In this document: positions 32,426 through 40,517 of the stretch, one piece after another
How positions within the stretch are numbered: position 1 is the stretch's first letter
Layout: each line of letters opens with the position of its first letter
Assembly (NCBI GenBank): GCA_024641005.1
Contig: JAHEDX010000022.1
Span: forward strand, 1 to 53,485
DNA from: Acidimicrobiaceae bacterium
GTDB lineage: Bacteria > Actinomycetota > Acidimicrobiia > Acidimicrobiales > Ilumatobacteraceae
Direction of reading: 5' to 3'
DNA: 53,485 bases
The notes under the pieces: model-generated
Seen by the model: only the letters and a program-made list of their open reading frames with translations
Database searches by the model: none
What the model was told of the DNA's origin: nothing
Program-made: the position numbers and the translations under genes

Positions 32426-33670
32426 TCAGGAGGGGTCGGGCACCGGGGCCTTGTCGTGGTAGTCGGCCCACTCCCATTCCATACCGTGCTGGTCGAGCAG
32501 CTCGAGGAACGGTTCGGACGGAAGTGCCTCGGGGCCGACGACGCCACGAGCCGACCATTGACCGGTCGCCATGAGCTCGATCGCGACCGCAGGCATGACC
32601 GCGGTCTGCCACACGACGGCCTGGTGGCCGAACTCTTTCATGGACCAGGCGTTGTCGACGATGTGGTACAGGTACACCTCGCGCGGCTCGCCTTCGAGGC
32701 CCAGGCCCTTGACCCACGTGCCGGCACAGGTTCGACCGGTCATCTTGTCGCCGAGTTCGGCAGGGTCGGGAAGGGCTGCGGCGACCACGTCGCGGGGGGA
32801 GACCTTGACGCCGCGGACCTCGACCGGATCTGTCGACACGAGTTCGAGCTTCTGCAGGGTCTTGAGCACGTTGATGAAGTCGTCGCCCAAGCCGTACTTG
32901 AACGTGACGCGTTCGACGTCGATCCAGCGAGGGATCAGGATGACCTCCTCGTGTTCGACGTTGACGCACTGCAGCGGCCCGATGCCCTCGGGAAAGGTGA
33001 AGATCTCGGGCTCGCTGAACGGCTCGGTCGTGAACCAGCCGCGATCGCGCTCGTAGATCACCGGTGGGTTCAGGCATTCCTCGATCGTGGTCCAGATCGA
33101 GAAGGTGGGGGCGAAGTCGTACCCGTCGACCACGAGGTCGGCACCGTCGCGCACGCCGACCTCGTCGATCTTGGTGAACAGGTGGTCGGCCGCGTAGCGG
33201 GCGGCGACGTCGGAGAAACCCGGCTCGACGCCCATACCGACGAGCGCCATGAGATTGCGATTCTTCCACAGTGGGCTCTGCGCGAACTGGGCGTCACCGA
33301 GTCGACGCCCCGTCTTGGTGTACGGCTGGGTCGGGTGTGGTTCGGACATGTGCATCGCCATGTCGACGTAATGGCAGCCGGCGGTGAACGCACCTTGGAA
33401 GATCGGCGGGTTGAACCGAGGATCGCACGCGTTGAGGATCACGTCGGCCTGGCATGCCGCAGCGAGCGAGGCGACCGAGTCCTCGTCGGACGCGTCGACC
33501 CATGCCGCCTCGACCCGTCCGCCATCGGCGTTGACGGCGGTTTCGACCGCCGCTTGGGCCTTGTCGATGTCGATGTCCGCAACCGTGATGTGCTGATACA
33601 CCTCACGGTGCGAAGCAATCGCAACGAATGCCGAACCAACTCCACCAGAACCGACGACGAGAACTCGCAT
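32426..33670 (-). CDS. Saccharopine dehydrogenase-family oxidoreductase
   Basis: Rossmann start MRVLVVGSGGVGSAFVAIASHR with a following acidic strand (ITVADIDIDKA), then DVILNACDPRFNPPIFQGAFTAGCHYVDMA, characteristic of this family. 414 aa, a normal length for carboxynorspermidine/saccharopine-type enzymes. C-terminal parts include GVEPGFSDVAARYAADHLF and GTWVKGLGLEG. Possible reductive condensation of an amine with a keto acid; no spermidine genes are near. TACCGT stands 6 nt before the ATG. Confidence 0.9.
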   Translation of the reverse strand: MRVLVVGSGGVGSAFVAIASHREVYQHITVADIDIDKAQAAVETAVNADGGRVEAAWVDASDEDSVASLAAACQADVILNACDPRFNPPIFQGAFTAGCHYVDMAMHMSEPHPTQPYTKTGRRLGDAQFAQSPLWKNRNLMALVGMGVEPGFSDVAARYAADHLFTKIDEVGVRDGADLVVDGYDFAPTFSIWTTIEECLNPPVIYERDRGWFTTEPFSEPEIFTFPEGIGPLQCVNVEHEEVILIPRWIDVERVTFKYGLGDDFINVLKTLQKLELVSTDPVEVRGVKVSPRDVVAAALPDPAELGDKMTGRTCAGTWVKGLGLEGEPREVYLYHIVDNAWSMKEFGHQAVVWQTAVMPAVAIELMATGQWSARGVVGPEALPSEPFLELLDQHGMEWEWADYHDKAPVPDPS

Positions 33671-33676
33671 ACCGGC

Positions 33677-33682
33677 ACGGTA
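33677..33682 (-). promoter_or_regulatory. -10 element for leaderless saccharopine dehydrogenase-like gene
   Basis: TACCGT on the minus strand ends 6 nt before ATG 33670, with no ribosome binding site. Confidence 0.5.
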
Positions 33683-33763
33683 TCGGGGCGAGGCCGTCTG
33701 CGGTTGACGTGTCAGGGTCGAAAATTCGGCGTTGCGCGAGTCGATGCCCCTGGTACTCTGCCC

Positions 33764-33900
33764 GGGTGCATCAAGAGTGGCTCGGTCCCGACCGGGCCCG
33801 GCAACCTGGGTAACGCCTCCAAGGTGCCTCCCTCGGGGCTGACCACGGTCAGTGCCGGGACATGCGGTCGGCTCGTCCGACAAACCGGCGTCCCGGGCCG
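33764..33900 (+). ncRNA. SAM-clan riboswitch ahead of metX
   Basis: The aptamer core shows the SAM-I/SAM-IV landmarks in order: ATCAAGAGTGG at 33770-33780, CCCGGCAACC near 33807-33816, and AAGGTGC near 33831-33837, then the TGACC end near 33840-33844. The segment lies 90 bp ahead of metX, a classic SAM-riboswitch target. Downstream, TGCCGGGAC and GTCCCGGGC (33853 and 33890 regions) can pair and could form the expression platform, either as a terminator-like stem or one controlling access to the metX ribosome binding site. I cannot decide between the SAM-I and SAM-IV subclasses without covariance scoring. End coordinates are approximate. Confidence 0.8.
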
Positions 33901-33941
33901 CTCGCGATGTCACGTAGACCATGACGCAGACGACGACCCAA

Positions 33942-33950
33942 CGGAAGGAG
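33942..33950 (+). promoter_or_regulatory. Ribosome binding site of metX
   Basis: CGGAAGGAG lies 4 nt before ATG 33955 and fixes the start downstream of the riboswitch. Confidence 0.7.
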
Positions 33951-33954
33951 CGAG

Positions 33955-35124
33955 ATGAGCAGTGGTGCACTTCCCGTGTCCGGCGCCTGGCGTCCCGGTG
34001 ATCCGGCGGGTGCGCGCCAGTTCTTCACGTTCGCCTCCGACCATCCCTTCGCAGTCGAGAGCGGCGCCGTGCTGCGTGATGTCACCGTGGCGTACGAGAC
34101 GTGGGGGACGCTCGACGCCGATGCCTCGAACGCGATCCTGGTGTGTCACGCCTGGACGGGCGACTCACATGCCGCCGGTCGCGCGGGCGTCGGCCATCCC
34201 GCGCCGGGGTGGTGGGACGAAGTGGTCGGGCCGGGGAAGTACATCGACACCGACCGCTGGTTCGTGGTGTGCCCGAATGTGTTGGGCGGCTGCCAAGGCT
34301 CGACAGGTCCCGCGTCGCCGCACCCCGACGACGGCGTTCCCTACGGTTCCCGGTTTCCGGTCGTCACCATCAGGGACATGGTTCGCGCCCAGGCGCGTTT
34401 GATGGGGCACCTCGGGATCGCGCAGTGGGCGTCGGTGATCGGCGGCTCGATGGGTGGCATGCAGGTGCTCGAGTGGGCGATCACCTATCCCAAACGGGTT
34501 CGGTCGATCGTGCCGATCGCCACCTGTATGCAGGCCAGCGCGCAACAGATCGCGTGGGGAGTGATCGGACGTCGGTCGGTTCGTCTCGATCCACGTTGGC
34601 GAGGCGGCGACTACTACGACGCCCAGCCCGGCGACGGCCCGGCCGAAGGTCTGGCGATCGCACGGCAGGTCGCTCAGGTGACATTCCGCAGCGACAACGC
34701 GTTCACCGAACTGTTCGGACGCAACCTCACCGACCGCGGCCGAGTCGGCGACACGTTCGGGTTGTGGCAGGAGTTCGAAGTCGAGCGATATCTGCAGTAC
34801 CACGGCGACAAGCTGGTCCGACGGTTCGACGCCAACAGTTACCTCATCATCGGCAAGGCGATGGATCTGCACGATGTCGGGCGCGGTCGAGGTGGGCTCG
34901 AACGGGCAATGGACCGGATCACGGTTCCCAACCTCTCGATCGGCATCGACAGTGACATGTTGTATCCCGCCTACCAACAGCGGCACATGTCCGAGTTGCT
35001 GAGCGAGGTCGGTGTGCGAAACGAGTACGTCGAGATCCAGTCGCCCCACGGCCACGATGCATTCCTGATCCATTTCGACGAGGTGGGCGAGCCGATCGCC
35101 CGTTTCCTCGACCGCGTGCTCTGA
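33955..35124 (+). CDS. metX: Homoserine O-acetyltransferase
   Basis: MetX acylates homoserine in methionine synthesis. Alpha/beta-hydrolase fold with nucleophile elbow VIGGSMGGMQVLEWA, and family motifs NVLGGCQGSTGPASP, ALTWTGDSH-like ACHAWTGDSHAAG, FTELFGRNL, and the catalytic Asp/His region IGIDSDMLYP..SPHGHDAFLI. 389 aa is normal. It starts at ATG 33955 with a strong ribosome binding site and stands behind a SAM-clan riboswitch, so high SAM should repress it. The downstream glycosylase gene begins one base after its stop. Confidence 0.95.
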   Translation: MSSGALPVSGAWRPGDPAGARQFFTFASDHPFAVESGAVLRDVTVAYETWGTLDADASNAILVCHAWTGDSHAAGRAGVGHPAPGWWDEVVGPGKYIDTDRWFVVCPNVLGGCQGSTGPASPHPDDGVPYGSRFPVVTIRDMVRAQARLMGHLGIAQWASVIGGSMGGMQVLEWAITYPKRVRSIVPIATCMQASAQQIAWGVIGRRSVRLDPRWRGGDYYDAQPGDGPAEGLAIARQVAQVTFRSDNAFTELFGRNLTDRGRVGDTFGLWQEFEVERYLQYHGDKLVRRFDANSYLIIGKAMDLHDVGRGRGGLERAMDRITVPNLSIGIDSDMLYPAYQQRHMSELLSEVGVRNEYVEIQSPHGHDAFLIHFDEVGEPIARFLDRVL

Positions 35125-35125
35125 C

Positions 35126-35908
35126 GTGCCCGAGGGGCTCGAGGCCGAGATCTATCGGCGGTCGGCTGAGCGGTGCATCGGTCGCACCGTCGCAGCCGTC
35201 GAGATCGACGACCGTCAGGTGATGGCATTCGAGATCCGATCGACGCTCCCGGCGGGCACGGTGACCGCGGCACGTCGGATCGGCAAACTGCTCCTCCTCG
35301 ACCTGGCCTTCGATTCTGTCGCAGGGCCCACATTCGGCGTGCACTTCGGCATGACCGGCCGACTGGTGGTCGATGGGGCGGCGCCGATCGAACGGCTCGA
35401 GTACGGGAGCGGGCGCGACGATCCTGCGTGGGACCGACTGACGATTCGCTTCACCGATGGTGGACTGCTGAGGGTCAACGATCCACGTCGCTGGGCGGTG
35501 TTCACGCTCGATGCCGACGAGACTCGATACGGCCCTGACATGTTCGACATCGATGGCGACGCCCTCGCGACGTCATTCGGCCGTCGCCGTGCGGCGGTGA
35601 AGGCGGTGATGTTGGATCAGACGGTCATCGCCGGCCTCGGCAACCTCTGTGTCGACGAGGTGCTGTGGCAGGCAGGCGTCTCGCCGCTGGCTCCGGTCGG
35701 CTCCCTGGATCGACCGCGGGTCGAGGCGCTCGTCGCAGCGATGCGCACGAATCTGCCCGCGATGCTCGAACTCGGCGGAAGCCACCGTGGTGTGATCGAT
35801 CCGGAAACGCGCGTCGCGCTGCCACCCTGCCCGCGCGACGGCGCGCCGATGAGGCGGCAGACCATCGGGGGTCGCACGACCGTGTGGTGTCCGTTCCATC
35901 AGCTGTGA
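35126..35908 (+). CDS. Fpg/Nei-family DNA glycosylase with altered zinc finger
   Basis: Base-excision repair glycosylase of the helix-two-turn-helix family. Processed N-terminus would be Pro2 with Glu3 and Glu6 (MPEGLEAE), all catalytic in the family; Lys54 (RRIGKLLLL) matches the damage-side lysine. HFGMTGRL and the H2TH region AGLGNLCVDEVLWQAG are present. The C-terminal finger keeps exact C-x2-x-x16-C-x2-x spacing but reads Cys235, Asp238, Cys255, His258 in place of four Cys. Asp and His can still bind zinc, so activity is plausible. GTG start one base behind metX, so it shares the riboswitch-controlled transcript. Substrate (8-oxoG or pyrimidines) unknown. Confidence 0.9.
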   Translation: MPEGLEAEIYRRSAERCIGRTVAAVEIDDRQVMAFEIRSTLPAGTVTAARRIGKLLLLDLAFDSVAGPTFGVHFGMTGRLVVDGAAPIERLEYGSGRDDPAWDRLTIRFTDGGLLRVNDPRRWAVFTLDADETRYGPDMFDIDGDALATSFGRRRAAVKAVMLDQTVIAGLGNLCVDEVLWQAGVSPLAPVGSLDRPRVEALVAAMRTNLPAMLELGGSHRGVIDPETRVALPPCPRDGAPMRRQTIGGRTTVWCPFHQL

Positions 35909-35966
35909 ATGCCCGCTGTGATGAGGCATTTCACGACGTGTTCGGCATGGCACACTGTGGGGCAGC

Positions 35967-36563
35967 GTGGCGAAGTACGAATCAACTCTCACAACGCGGA
36001 CCTCCGGATCGTCGTTCGCGGTCTTGGGCACCGTTGGCGACCCGGAGGGCGCTCGGGCGATCATGTCGATCATCGCGCTGCTCGTCGTGCTGGGTGTGGC
36101 TCTGCTGATGCTCGCGGTGTGGCTGCATCGCAAGACCAGACCGGACCCTGAGCTGCTCGCCCCGCTCGAGGTGATGGGCGAACGCAAGTGGCGCCGAGCT
36201 GATCCCGTGTGGCAGCGCCGTCGACTCGATGCGATTCGCCCGATCGGTGCGGCACCGCTCGAACCGAGCATCGCGCCGCCCGACATCGACGAGGCGTTCG
36301 ACGACGGCCCTGCGGCGTCGGGTTTCGACGATTTCCACTCGCACGATCAGGACGTTTCCACCGAGACGGGCGAATCAGCGGGCGACGATGTCGCCCCTGC
36401 GTTACCTCCGCCCAGCGCCGACCTGGCGCCCGTCAGCGGACAGACACCGCAAGGCCTGCCAAGACCCGATGTCGACGAACTCCCCGAGGGTGAGGTCGAT
36501 GCCGACGTGCTGGCGGAGGCCATGGCCGACCTCGACGCCGAGCTGGGCCACGACCTCCAGTAG
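35967..36563 (+). CDS. Single-pass membrane protein with acidic disordered tail, unknown
   Basis: A 198-aa protein with one membrane helix near residues 33-52 (MSIIALLVVLGVALLMLAVWL) followed by the basic HRKTRPD. The cytosolic tail is long, acidic and proline-rich (DDIDEAFDDGPAASGFDDF, then PSADLAPVSGQTPQGLPRP and DVDELPEGEVDADVL). An internal ATG at 36063 begins right at the helix and may be the true start. No family recognised. It lies on the same strand as the glycosylase, 58 bp behind it. Confidence 0.65.
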   Translation: MAKYESTLTTRTSGSSFAVLGTVGDPEGARAIMSIIALLVVLGVALLMLAVWLHRKTRPDPELLAPLEVMGERKWRRADPVWQRRRLDAIRPIGAAPLEPSIAPPDIDEAFDDGPAASGFDDFHSHDQDVSTETGESAGDDVAPALPPPSADLAPVSGQTPQGLPRPDVDELPEGEVDADVLAEAMADLDAELGHDLQ

Positions 36564-36632
36564 GCGCACGTTTCCGAGGGCGACGGTCATGCTCGCGACC
36601 CCGAGTATCCGGAGTGGCCGGGGCGGTCCCGC

Positions 36633-36638
36633 TACGAT
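36633..36638 (+). promoter_or_regulatory. -10 element for leaderless 75-aa gene
   Basis: TACGAT ends 7 nt before ATG 36646; no ribosome binding site. Confidence 0.5.
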
Positions 36639-36645
36639 CACGGCC

Positions 36646-36873
36646 ATGGCAACGCTCGACCCTGAGGCGATGATTTCCCGGTTCCGAGAACGAGCGCAGG
36701 CGGTCAAGCGGCGTCCGCTGCCTCCCGTAGCGGGCGAGGAACGCCAGCAGTTCATCGATCAGGCCAAGACCGACTACCAGGACTACGCCATCATCGCCGA
36801 CGCCGTCGCGACGATCGAGGAGGGCGTGCTCACGTTGCGGATCGATCTCCGTCCTGCCGACCAGCGGGACTGA
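36646..36873 (+). CDS. Small conserved-looking protein, unknown
   Basis: 75 aa, no membrane segment. MATLDPEAMISRFRERAQAVKRRPLPPVAGEERQQF then AKTDYQDYAIIADAVATIEEGVLTLRIDLRP; an amphipathic N-terminal helix and a C-terminal strand pair. Leaderless-type TACGAT box 7 nt ahead. Too short to assign. It sits between the membrane protein and the tRNA. Confidence 0.65.
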   Translation: MATLDPEAMISRFRERAQAVKRRPLPPVAGEERQQFIDQAKTDYQDYAIIADAVATIEEGVLTLRIDLRPADQRD

Positions 36874-36891
36874 TCCTCACCCGAGCGCAGG

Positions 36892-36922
36892 TTGTCCGGT
36901 CCGGCCGGAAGCTTGATATTCT
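36892..36922 (+). promoter_or_regulatory. Possible tRNA-Gly promoter
   Basis: TTGTCC (36892-36897) and TATTCT (36917-36922) stand 19 bp apart, with the tRNA starting 10 bp further on. Spacing is longer than ideal. Confidence 0.4.
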
Positions 36923-36932
36923 TTCGGGCGCT

Positions 36933-37008
36933 GCGGACGTGGCTCAGTTGGTAGAGCATCACCTTGCCAAGGTGAGGGTCGCGAGTTCGAATCTCGTCGT
37001 CCGCTCCA
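36933..37008 (+). tRNA. tRNA-Gly (anticodon GCC)
   Basis: The cloverleaf folds fully: acceptor GCGGACG/CGTCCGC, D arm with CTCAGTTGGTAGAG, anticodon stem CACCT/AGGTG with loop TTGCCAA, and T arm with GTTCGAATC. The 3' CCA is encoded (37006-37008). The discriminator base is T. A strong hairpin follows at 37021. Confidence 0.97.
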
Positions 37009-37020
37009 TGGAAATACCTG

Positions 37021-37047
37021 GTCAGCGGCCCGATTCGGGCCGCTGAC
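37021..37047 (+). terminator. Strong GC-rich hairpin behind tRNA-Gly
   Basis: A perfect 11-bp stem (GTCAGCGGCCC/GGGCCGCTGAC) with a 5-nt GATTC loop begins 13 nt after the tRNA. It has no U run, as is common for actinobacterial terminators. Confidence 0.75.
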
Positions 37048-37182
37048 TCGCGTCCGGCGACGATCTGCCCGGCACCGTCGATGCCAATGTTGTTATGAAA
37101 CTGACGGAGACGAGAAGAACGGACCAGTCCCTGCTGTCATCACCGTCGGCACGACGACGTGTCCGCGTCTGGCCCCGAGTCG

Positions 37183-37188
37183 TACGAT
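37183..37188 (+). promoter_or_regulatory. -10 element for leaderless aminotransferase gene
   Basis: TACGAT ends 6 nt before ATG 37195; no ribosome binding site. Confidence 0.55.
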
Positions 37189-37194
37189 TGTCCG

Positions 37195-38064
37195 ATGCAC
37201 CAACCACGCCTGGTCGCCGTCCTCGGTAGCGGCGTCATCCGGGACTCCGGTGAGCCGGTGCTCAATGCCGATGATCTCGGTTTGACTCGTGGCGACGGTT
37301 GCTTCGAGGCAACTCGGCTCCTCGTGCATCCCGGTGGGCCGGCGAGGGTCGATCATCTCGGCGCTCACCTCGCACGTTTCGCGCGATCGGCCGGGGCGCT
37401 GGGCATTCCGGTCGACGAGGCTGCTTGGCGCGGCCTGATCGCCACGTCGGTGGCGGCGTGGACGACGCCCGGCGAGGCCGTGTTGCGGATCATGCTCACC
37501 CGAGGTCGCGAATCAGAGCCGGCCGTGCCACCGACCGGGATCCTGACGATTGCACCGCTCGACGCCCGCACGGTACGACAGCGCGCCGGTCTCACGGTCG
37601 CCACGCTGCAGCGCGGTCACACGGCCGATGCCTTCACCGATGCCCCCTGGCTGCTCGGCGGAGTGAAGACGCTCTCGTACGCGATCAACGTGGCGGCCGG
37701 TCGCGAGGCTGCACGCCTGGGGGTCGACGAGGCGTTGTTCGTCTCGACCGAGGGGTTCGCGCTGGAGGCACCGCGGTCGGCGCTGGTGTGGCGGCAGGGA
37801 AATCGGCTTTCCACGACCCGACTCGATGGCACGGGCGTGCTTGCCTCGATCACGCAGGCCGTGGCCTTCGATGCTGCTGCGGCGGCGGACGTTCCCACCG
37901 CATACGAGCTGATCTCGATCGACTCACTAGGTGACTGTGACGGCGTCTGGCTGTTGTCGTCGGGGCGGTTGGTCGCCCCGGTGCTCGAACTCGACGGCCG
38001 GCAGCTGGCGCACGACGACGCCTGGACCGGTCGTCTTCGCAAGTTCGTCACGCCCGAGTGCTGA
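37195..38064 (+). CDS. Class IV aminotransferase (aminodeoxychorismate lyase or BCAT-like)
   Basis: PLP enzyme of fold type IV, 289 aa. The catalytic Lys is in GGVKTLSYAINV, preceded by the family motif LTRGDGCFEATRLL and the phosphate-binding region LASITQAVAF. PabC (4-amino-4-deoxychorismate lyase, folate) and branched-chain aminotransferase share this fold; length and the GDGCFE motif fit PabC-like enzymes, but no folate gene is near. ATG 37195 follows a leaderless-type TACGAT box. An in-frame start at 37159 adds 12 unlikely residues. Confidence 0.85.
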   Translation: MHQPRLVAVLGSGVIRDSGEPVLNADDLGLTRGDGCFEATRLLVHPGGPARVDHLGAHLARFARSAGALGIPVDEAAWRGLIATSVAAWTTPGEAVLRIMLTRGRESEPAVPPTGILTIAPLDARTVRQRAGLTVATLQRGHTADAFTDAPWLLGGVKTLSYAINVAAGREAARLGVDEALFVSTEGFALEAPRSALVWRQGNRLSTTRLDGTGVLASITQAVAFDAAAAADVPTAYELISIDSLGDCDGVWLLSSGRLVAPVLELDGRQLAHDDAWTGRLRKFVTPEC

Positions 38065-38168
38065 GCTGGCTCCGTCCCGTCGTGCAACGGTTCGCGTCTC
38101 GGTGATCTGGCCACCGGGCGCGTTGGATCGAGAGCGAAACGGCCCCCGACACGAGGTCAGGGTGTTGG

Positions 38169-38537
38169 TCAGTCGATCTGGTAGAGCTCGATCGTGAGCT
38201 GGTTGCCGTCGAGGGCGCCGACCCCGATGGCGACGGTGTGGTTCAGCCAACCCAGCCGCTCGGAGGCGGTCTCGAAGGTGACGCCCTCGCGCAACCCGGC
38301 CGGACCACTGCGGCCGTGCCCGCGGTACAGGATGGTCTCGTCGTCGCCCGTCACGACGGTGTGAACGTCGATCGCTGCGACACCGTCACGGGTAGTGGTG
38401 AGGTGGTCGACGCCGGTCACGAGACGTTCGCCAGTCCAATGCGGCGACGTTGCCACTCCGTCGAAGGGGATCTCGGTGCGAACCGTGAACGGTGTGGTGC
38501 CCACCGGAACCGGCCGCACCGTGACGATCAAGGTCAT
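38169..38537 (-). CDS. DUF3237 family protein
   Basis: 122 aa, beta-barrel type composition: TGVDHLTTTRDGVAAIDVHTVVTGDDETILYRGHG and FETASERLGWLNHTVAIGVG match the DUF3237 pattern. Function unknown; members are often found near aromatic catabolism genes. ATG 38537 (MTLIVTVRP) is the likely start; a GTG at 38570 is possible. Same strand as, and 124 bp behind, the hydroxyacid dehydrogenase. Confidence 0.8.
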   Translation of the reverse strand: MTLIVTVRPVPVGTTPFTVRTEIPFDGVATSPHWTGERLVTGVDHLTTTRDGVAAIDVHTVVTGDDETILYRGHGRSGPAGLREGVTFETASERLGWLNHTVAIGVGALDGNQLTIELYQID

Positions 38538-38661
38538 CAGCGGTTCGGCCGCCACCCTGGGATGGTCCACGAGTTCACGGTAGTCACACCCAGCGAGATC
38601 TGCGCCACGGGCCCGAGAACCTCGATGGTGCAGTCGTAGGTGGTGGCGACGACGAGCTGGC

Positions 38662-39660
38662 TCAACTGGCCGAGATGGCGTTCGGGCACTCGTCGCCCGC
38701 CAGTACGGCGGACACGTTGGCGAGCGTCGTCGTCGCTATCGCGTCGAGTGCTTCGTGGGTGAGAAAGGCCTGGTGGGCGGTGATCAACACATTGGGAAAG
38801 GTGAGGAGCCGAGCGAACACGTCGTCGTCGATGATCTGCTGGCTGCGATCCTCGAAGAACAACCGGCCTTCCTCTTCGTAGACGTCGAGTGCCATCGAGC
38901 CGATCCGGCCCCGCTTGAGCCCGTCGATGACTGCTCCGGTGTCGATCAACGCCCCGCGGCCCGTGTTGACGATCATGACGCCTTGCTTCATCCGTCCGAT
39001 CGCCTCGGCGTCGATGAGATGATGTGATTCGGCGGTGAGGGGGCAGTTGAGCGAGATGATGTCGCTGTCGCGCATGAGCCTGTCGAGCTCGACGTACTCG
39101 ACGCCGAGTTCGACGAGGTGGGGATCGTGGACCGGATCGACGGCGAGCACGCGGCACCTCAGGTGCCACAGCAGACGGGCGACGATCGTGCCGATCTTGC
39201 CGGTGCCGACCACCCCGGCCGTCTTACCGGCGAGGTCGAAACCGACGAGACCGTCGAGTGCGAAGTTGCCGTCGCGCACGCGGTTGTAGGCGCGGTGGAT
39301 CCGTCGGTTCAAGGACAGGATCAGTGCCAGGGTGTGTTCGGCGACCGCGTTGGGGGAGTAGGCAGGGACGCGCACCACCGCGATGCCGTGGCGAGCTGCG
39401 GCATCGAGGTCGACATTGTTGAAGCCGGCGCAGCGAAGCGCGATGCATTGCGTTCCCCCGGTGGCGAGTGCGTCGACGACAGTTGCTGACACGTCGTCGT
39501 TGACGAAGACACAGACGGCCGGCGCTCCGGCGGCGAGTTCGACGGTGTCGAGTTCGAGTCGCGTCTCGAGGAAGGTGATGTCGTGTCCGAATGAGGCGTT
39601 CGCAGCGTCGAAGCCGTCACGGTCGTATTGCTTGGCGGAGAACATCACCATCTCGGTCAT
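38662..39660 (-). CDS. D-2-hydroxyacid dehydrogenase (LdhA-like)
   Basis: 332 aa. NAD site VVGTGKIGTIVA with acidic VLAVDPVHD; substrate Arg in LRCAGFNNVD; catalytic Glu/His in ALDVYEEEG and VLITAHQAFLT. The long loop GRLFFEDRSQQIIDDDVFARL is characteristic of fermentative D-lactate dehydrogenase-like members. It reduces pyruvate or a related 2-oxo acid. GGGAGGGG stands just before ATG 39660. Downstream of the TetR regulator on the same strand (120-bp gap). Confidence 0.93.
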   Translation of the reverse strand: MTEMVMFSAKQYDRDGFDAANASFGHDITFLETRLELDTVELAAGAPAVCVFVNDDVSATVVDALATGGTQCIALRCAGFNNVDLDAAARHGIAVVRVPAYSPNAVAEHTLALILSLNRRIHRAYNRVRDGNFALDGLVGFDLAGKTAGVVGTGKIGTIVARLLWHLRCRVLAVDPVHDPHLVELGVEYVELDRLMRDSDIISLNCPLTAESHHLIDAEAIGRMKQGVMIVNTGRGALIDTGAVIDGLKRGRIGSMALDVYEEEGRLFFEDRSQQIIDDDVFARLLTFPNVLITAHQAFLTHEALDAIATTTLANVSAVLAGDECPNAISAS

Positions 39661-39779
39661 CGCCCCTCCCTTCGCCGCGGACCTTAGCGAGTTCGAGCGA
39701 GTCGTTGTCGCGGTCTGCCTCGAGATCGATCCCGCGTCGGCTGTCGGTCGACGTGACGTGGAGCGCCGATGTGGTGGGG

Positions 39780-40451
39780 CTATTCGTCGCCAGAGGACCG
39801 CGGGTTCTCCGTTGCAGGCGCGGCACCCGGACGATCCTGATCGTGCACCTGTTCAGCGGTCTTCGGGTGGGCCATTGATCGCAGCAACTGCTCGATGAAG
39901 CGTTGCCATGCGAGGCCGTCGGGCGCATGTTGTCCTGCGCCGCGTTGGACGAGCAGGCCGAGGTGTAGCGTCTGCATGAGGTAGACGAGCGAGTCGAAGT
40001 CGGCATCCGGGCTGGCCGAGCCGTCCTCGGACGCGCGCTCGATGAGTGGCTCGGCGATGGTGGCTCGCCAGCGGTGGCGTGCCTCGGCGATCGCTGCAGC
40101 GAGCGTCGGTTCGCGGCGGGCGGCGATGAACGCTTCGAGATGCATCGCCTCGTGATCGTCGAGCGGCTGGTCTGCCCGGCTCGCTTCGGCGAGCATCTCC
40201 GCGACGGGGAGCCCGCTGAACCGGGTGACGATCGCGTTCCGCTCAACTGCATCGATCACGGCAGCGAGGAGCAACTCGTCCTTGGAGGTGAAGCGGCCAT
40301 AGACGGCACCGCTCGACAGTCCGGAGGCCCGGACGATGTCCATGAGCTTGGTTCCGTCATAGCCCTTCGAGGCGAACACCCCGCACGCGGCATCGAAGAG
40401 CCGGTCCCGCAGCGGATCAGGGGTGCTGTCGTTGTCGATGTGGCTGTGCAT
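39780..40451 (-). CDS. TetR-family transcriptional regulator
   Basis: N-terminal helix-turn-helix of the TetR type: AACGVFASKGYDGTKLMDIVRASGLSSGAVYGRFTSKDELLLAA (residues about 20-65). The ligand-binding C-terminal half is not recognisable in detail. 223 aa. It lies 66 bp downstream of the P450 gene on the same strand and is the obvious candidate to control the ferredoxin-P450 promoter, but an operator it binds is not proven. Confidence 0.9.
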   Translation of the reverse strand: MHSHIDNDSTPDPLRDRLFDAACGVFASKGYDGTKLMDIVRASGLSSGAVYGRFTSKDELLLAAVIDAVERNAIVTRFSGLPVAEMLAEASRADQPLDDHEAMHLEAFIAARREPTLAAAIAEARHRWRATIAEPLIERASEDGSASPDADFDSLVYLMQTLHLGLLVQRGAGQHAPDGLAWQRFIEQLLRSMAHPKTAEQVHDQDRPGAAPATENPRSSGDE

Positions 40452-40517
40452 GGGCCGCGATGCCAGAGCAGATACTGCTGGGATCTTGTGCTGACCGGAT
40501 CTGTTGGTCTTCTCGGC

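Noticed and set aside
32456..33958. Plus-strand open frame of 500 codons ending at the metX start
   Set aside because: Antisense to the saccharopine dehydrogenase-like gene and through the riboswitch; no domain seen.
38537..39169. Minus-strand frame of 210 codons overlapping the D-2-hydroxyacid dehydrogenase
   Set aside because: Most of it is an Arg-rich shadow of the dehydrogenase; the last 40 codons look less random but match nothing I know and have no clear start.
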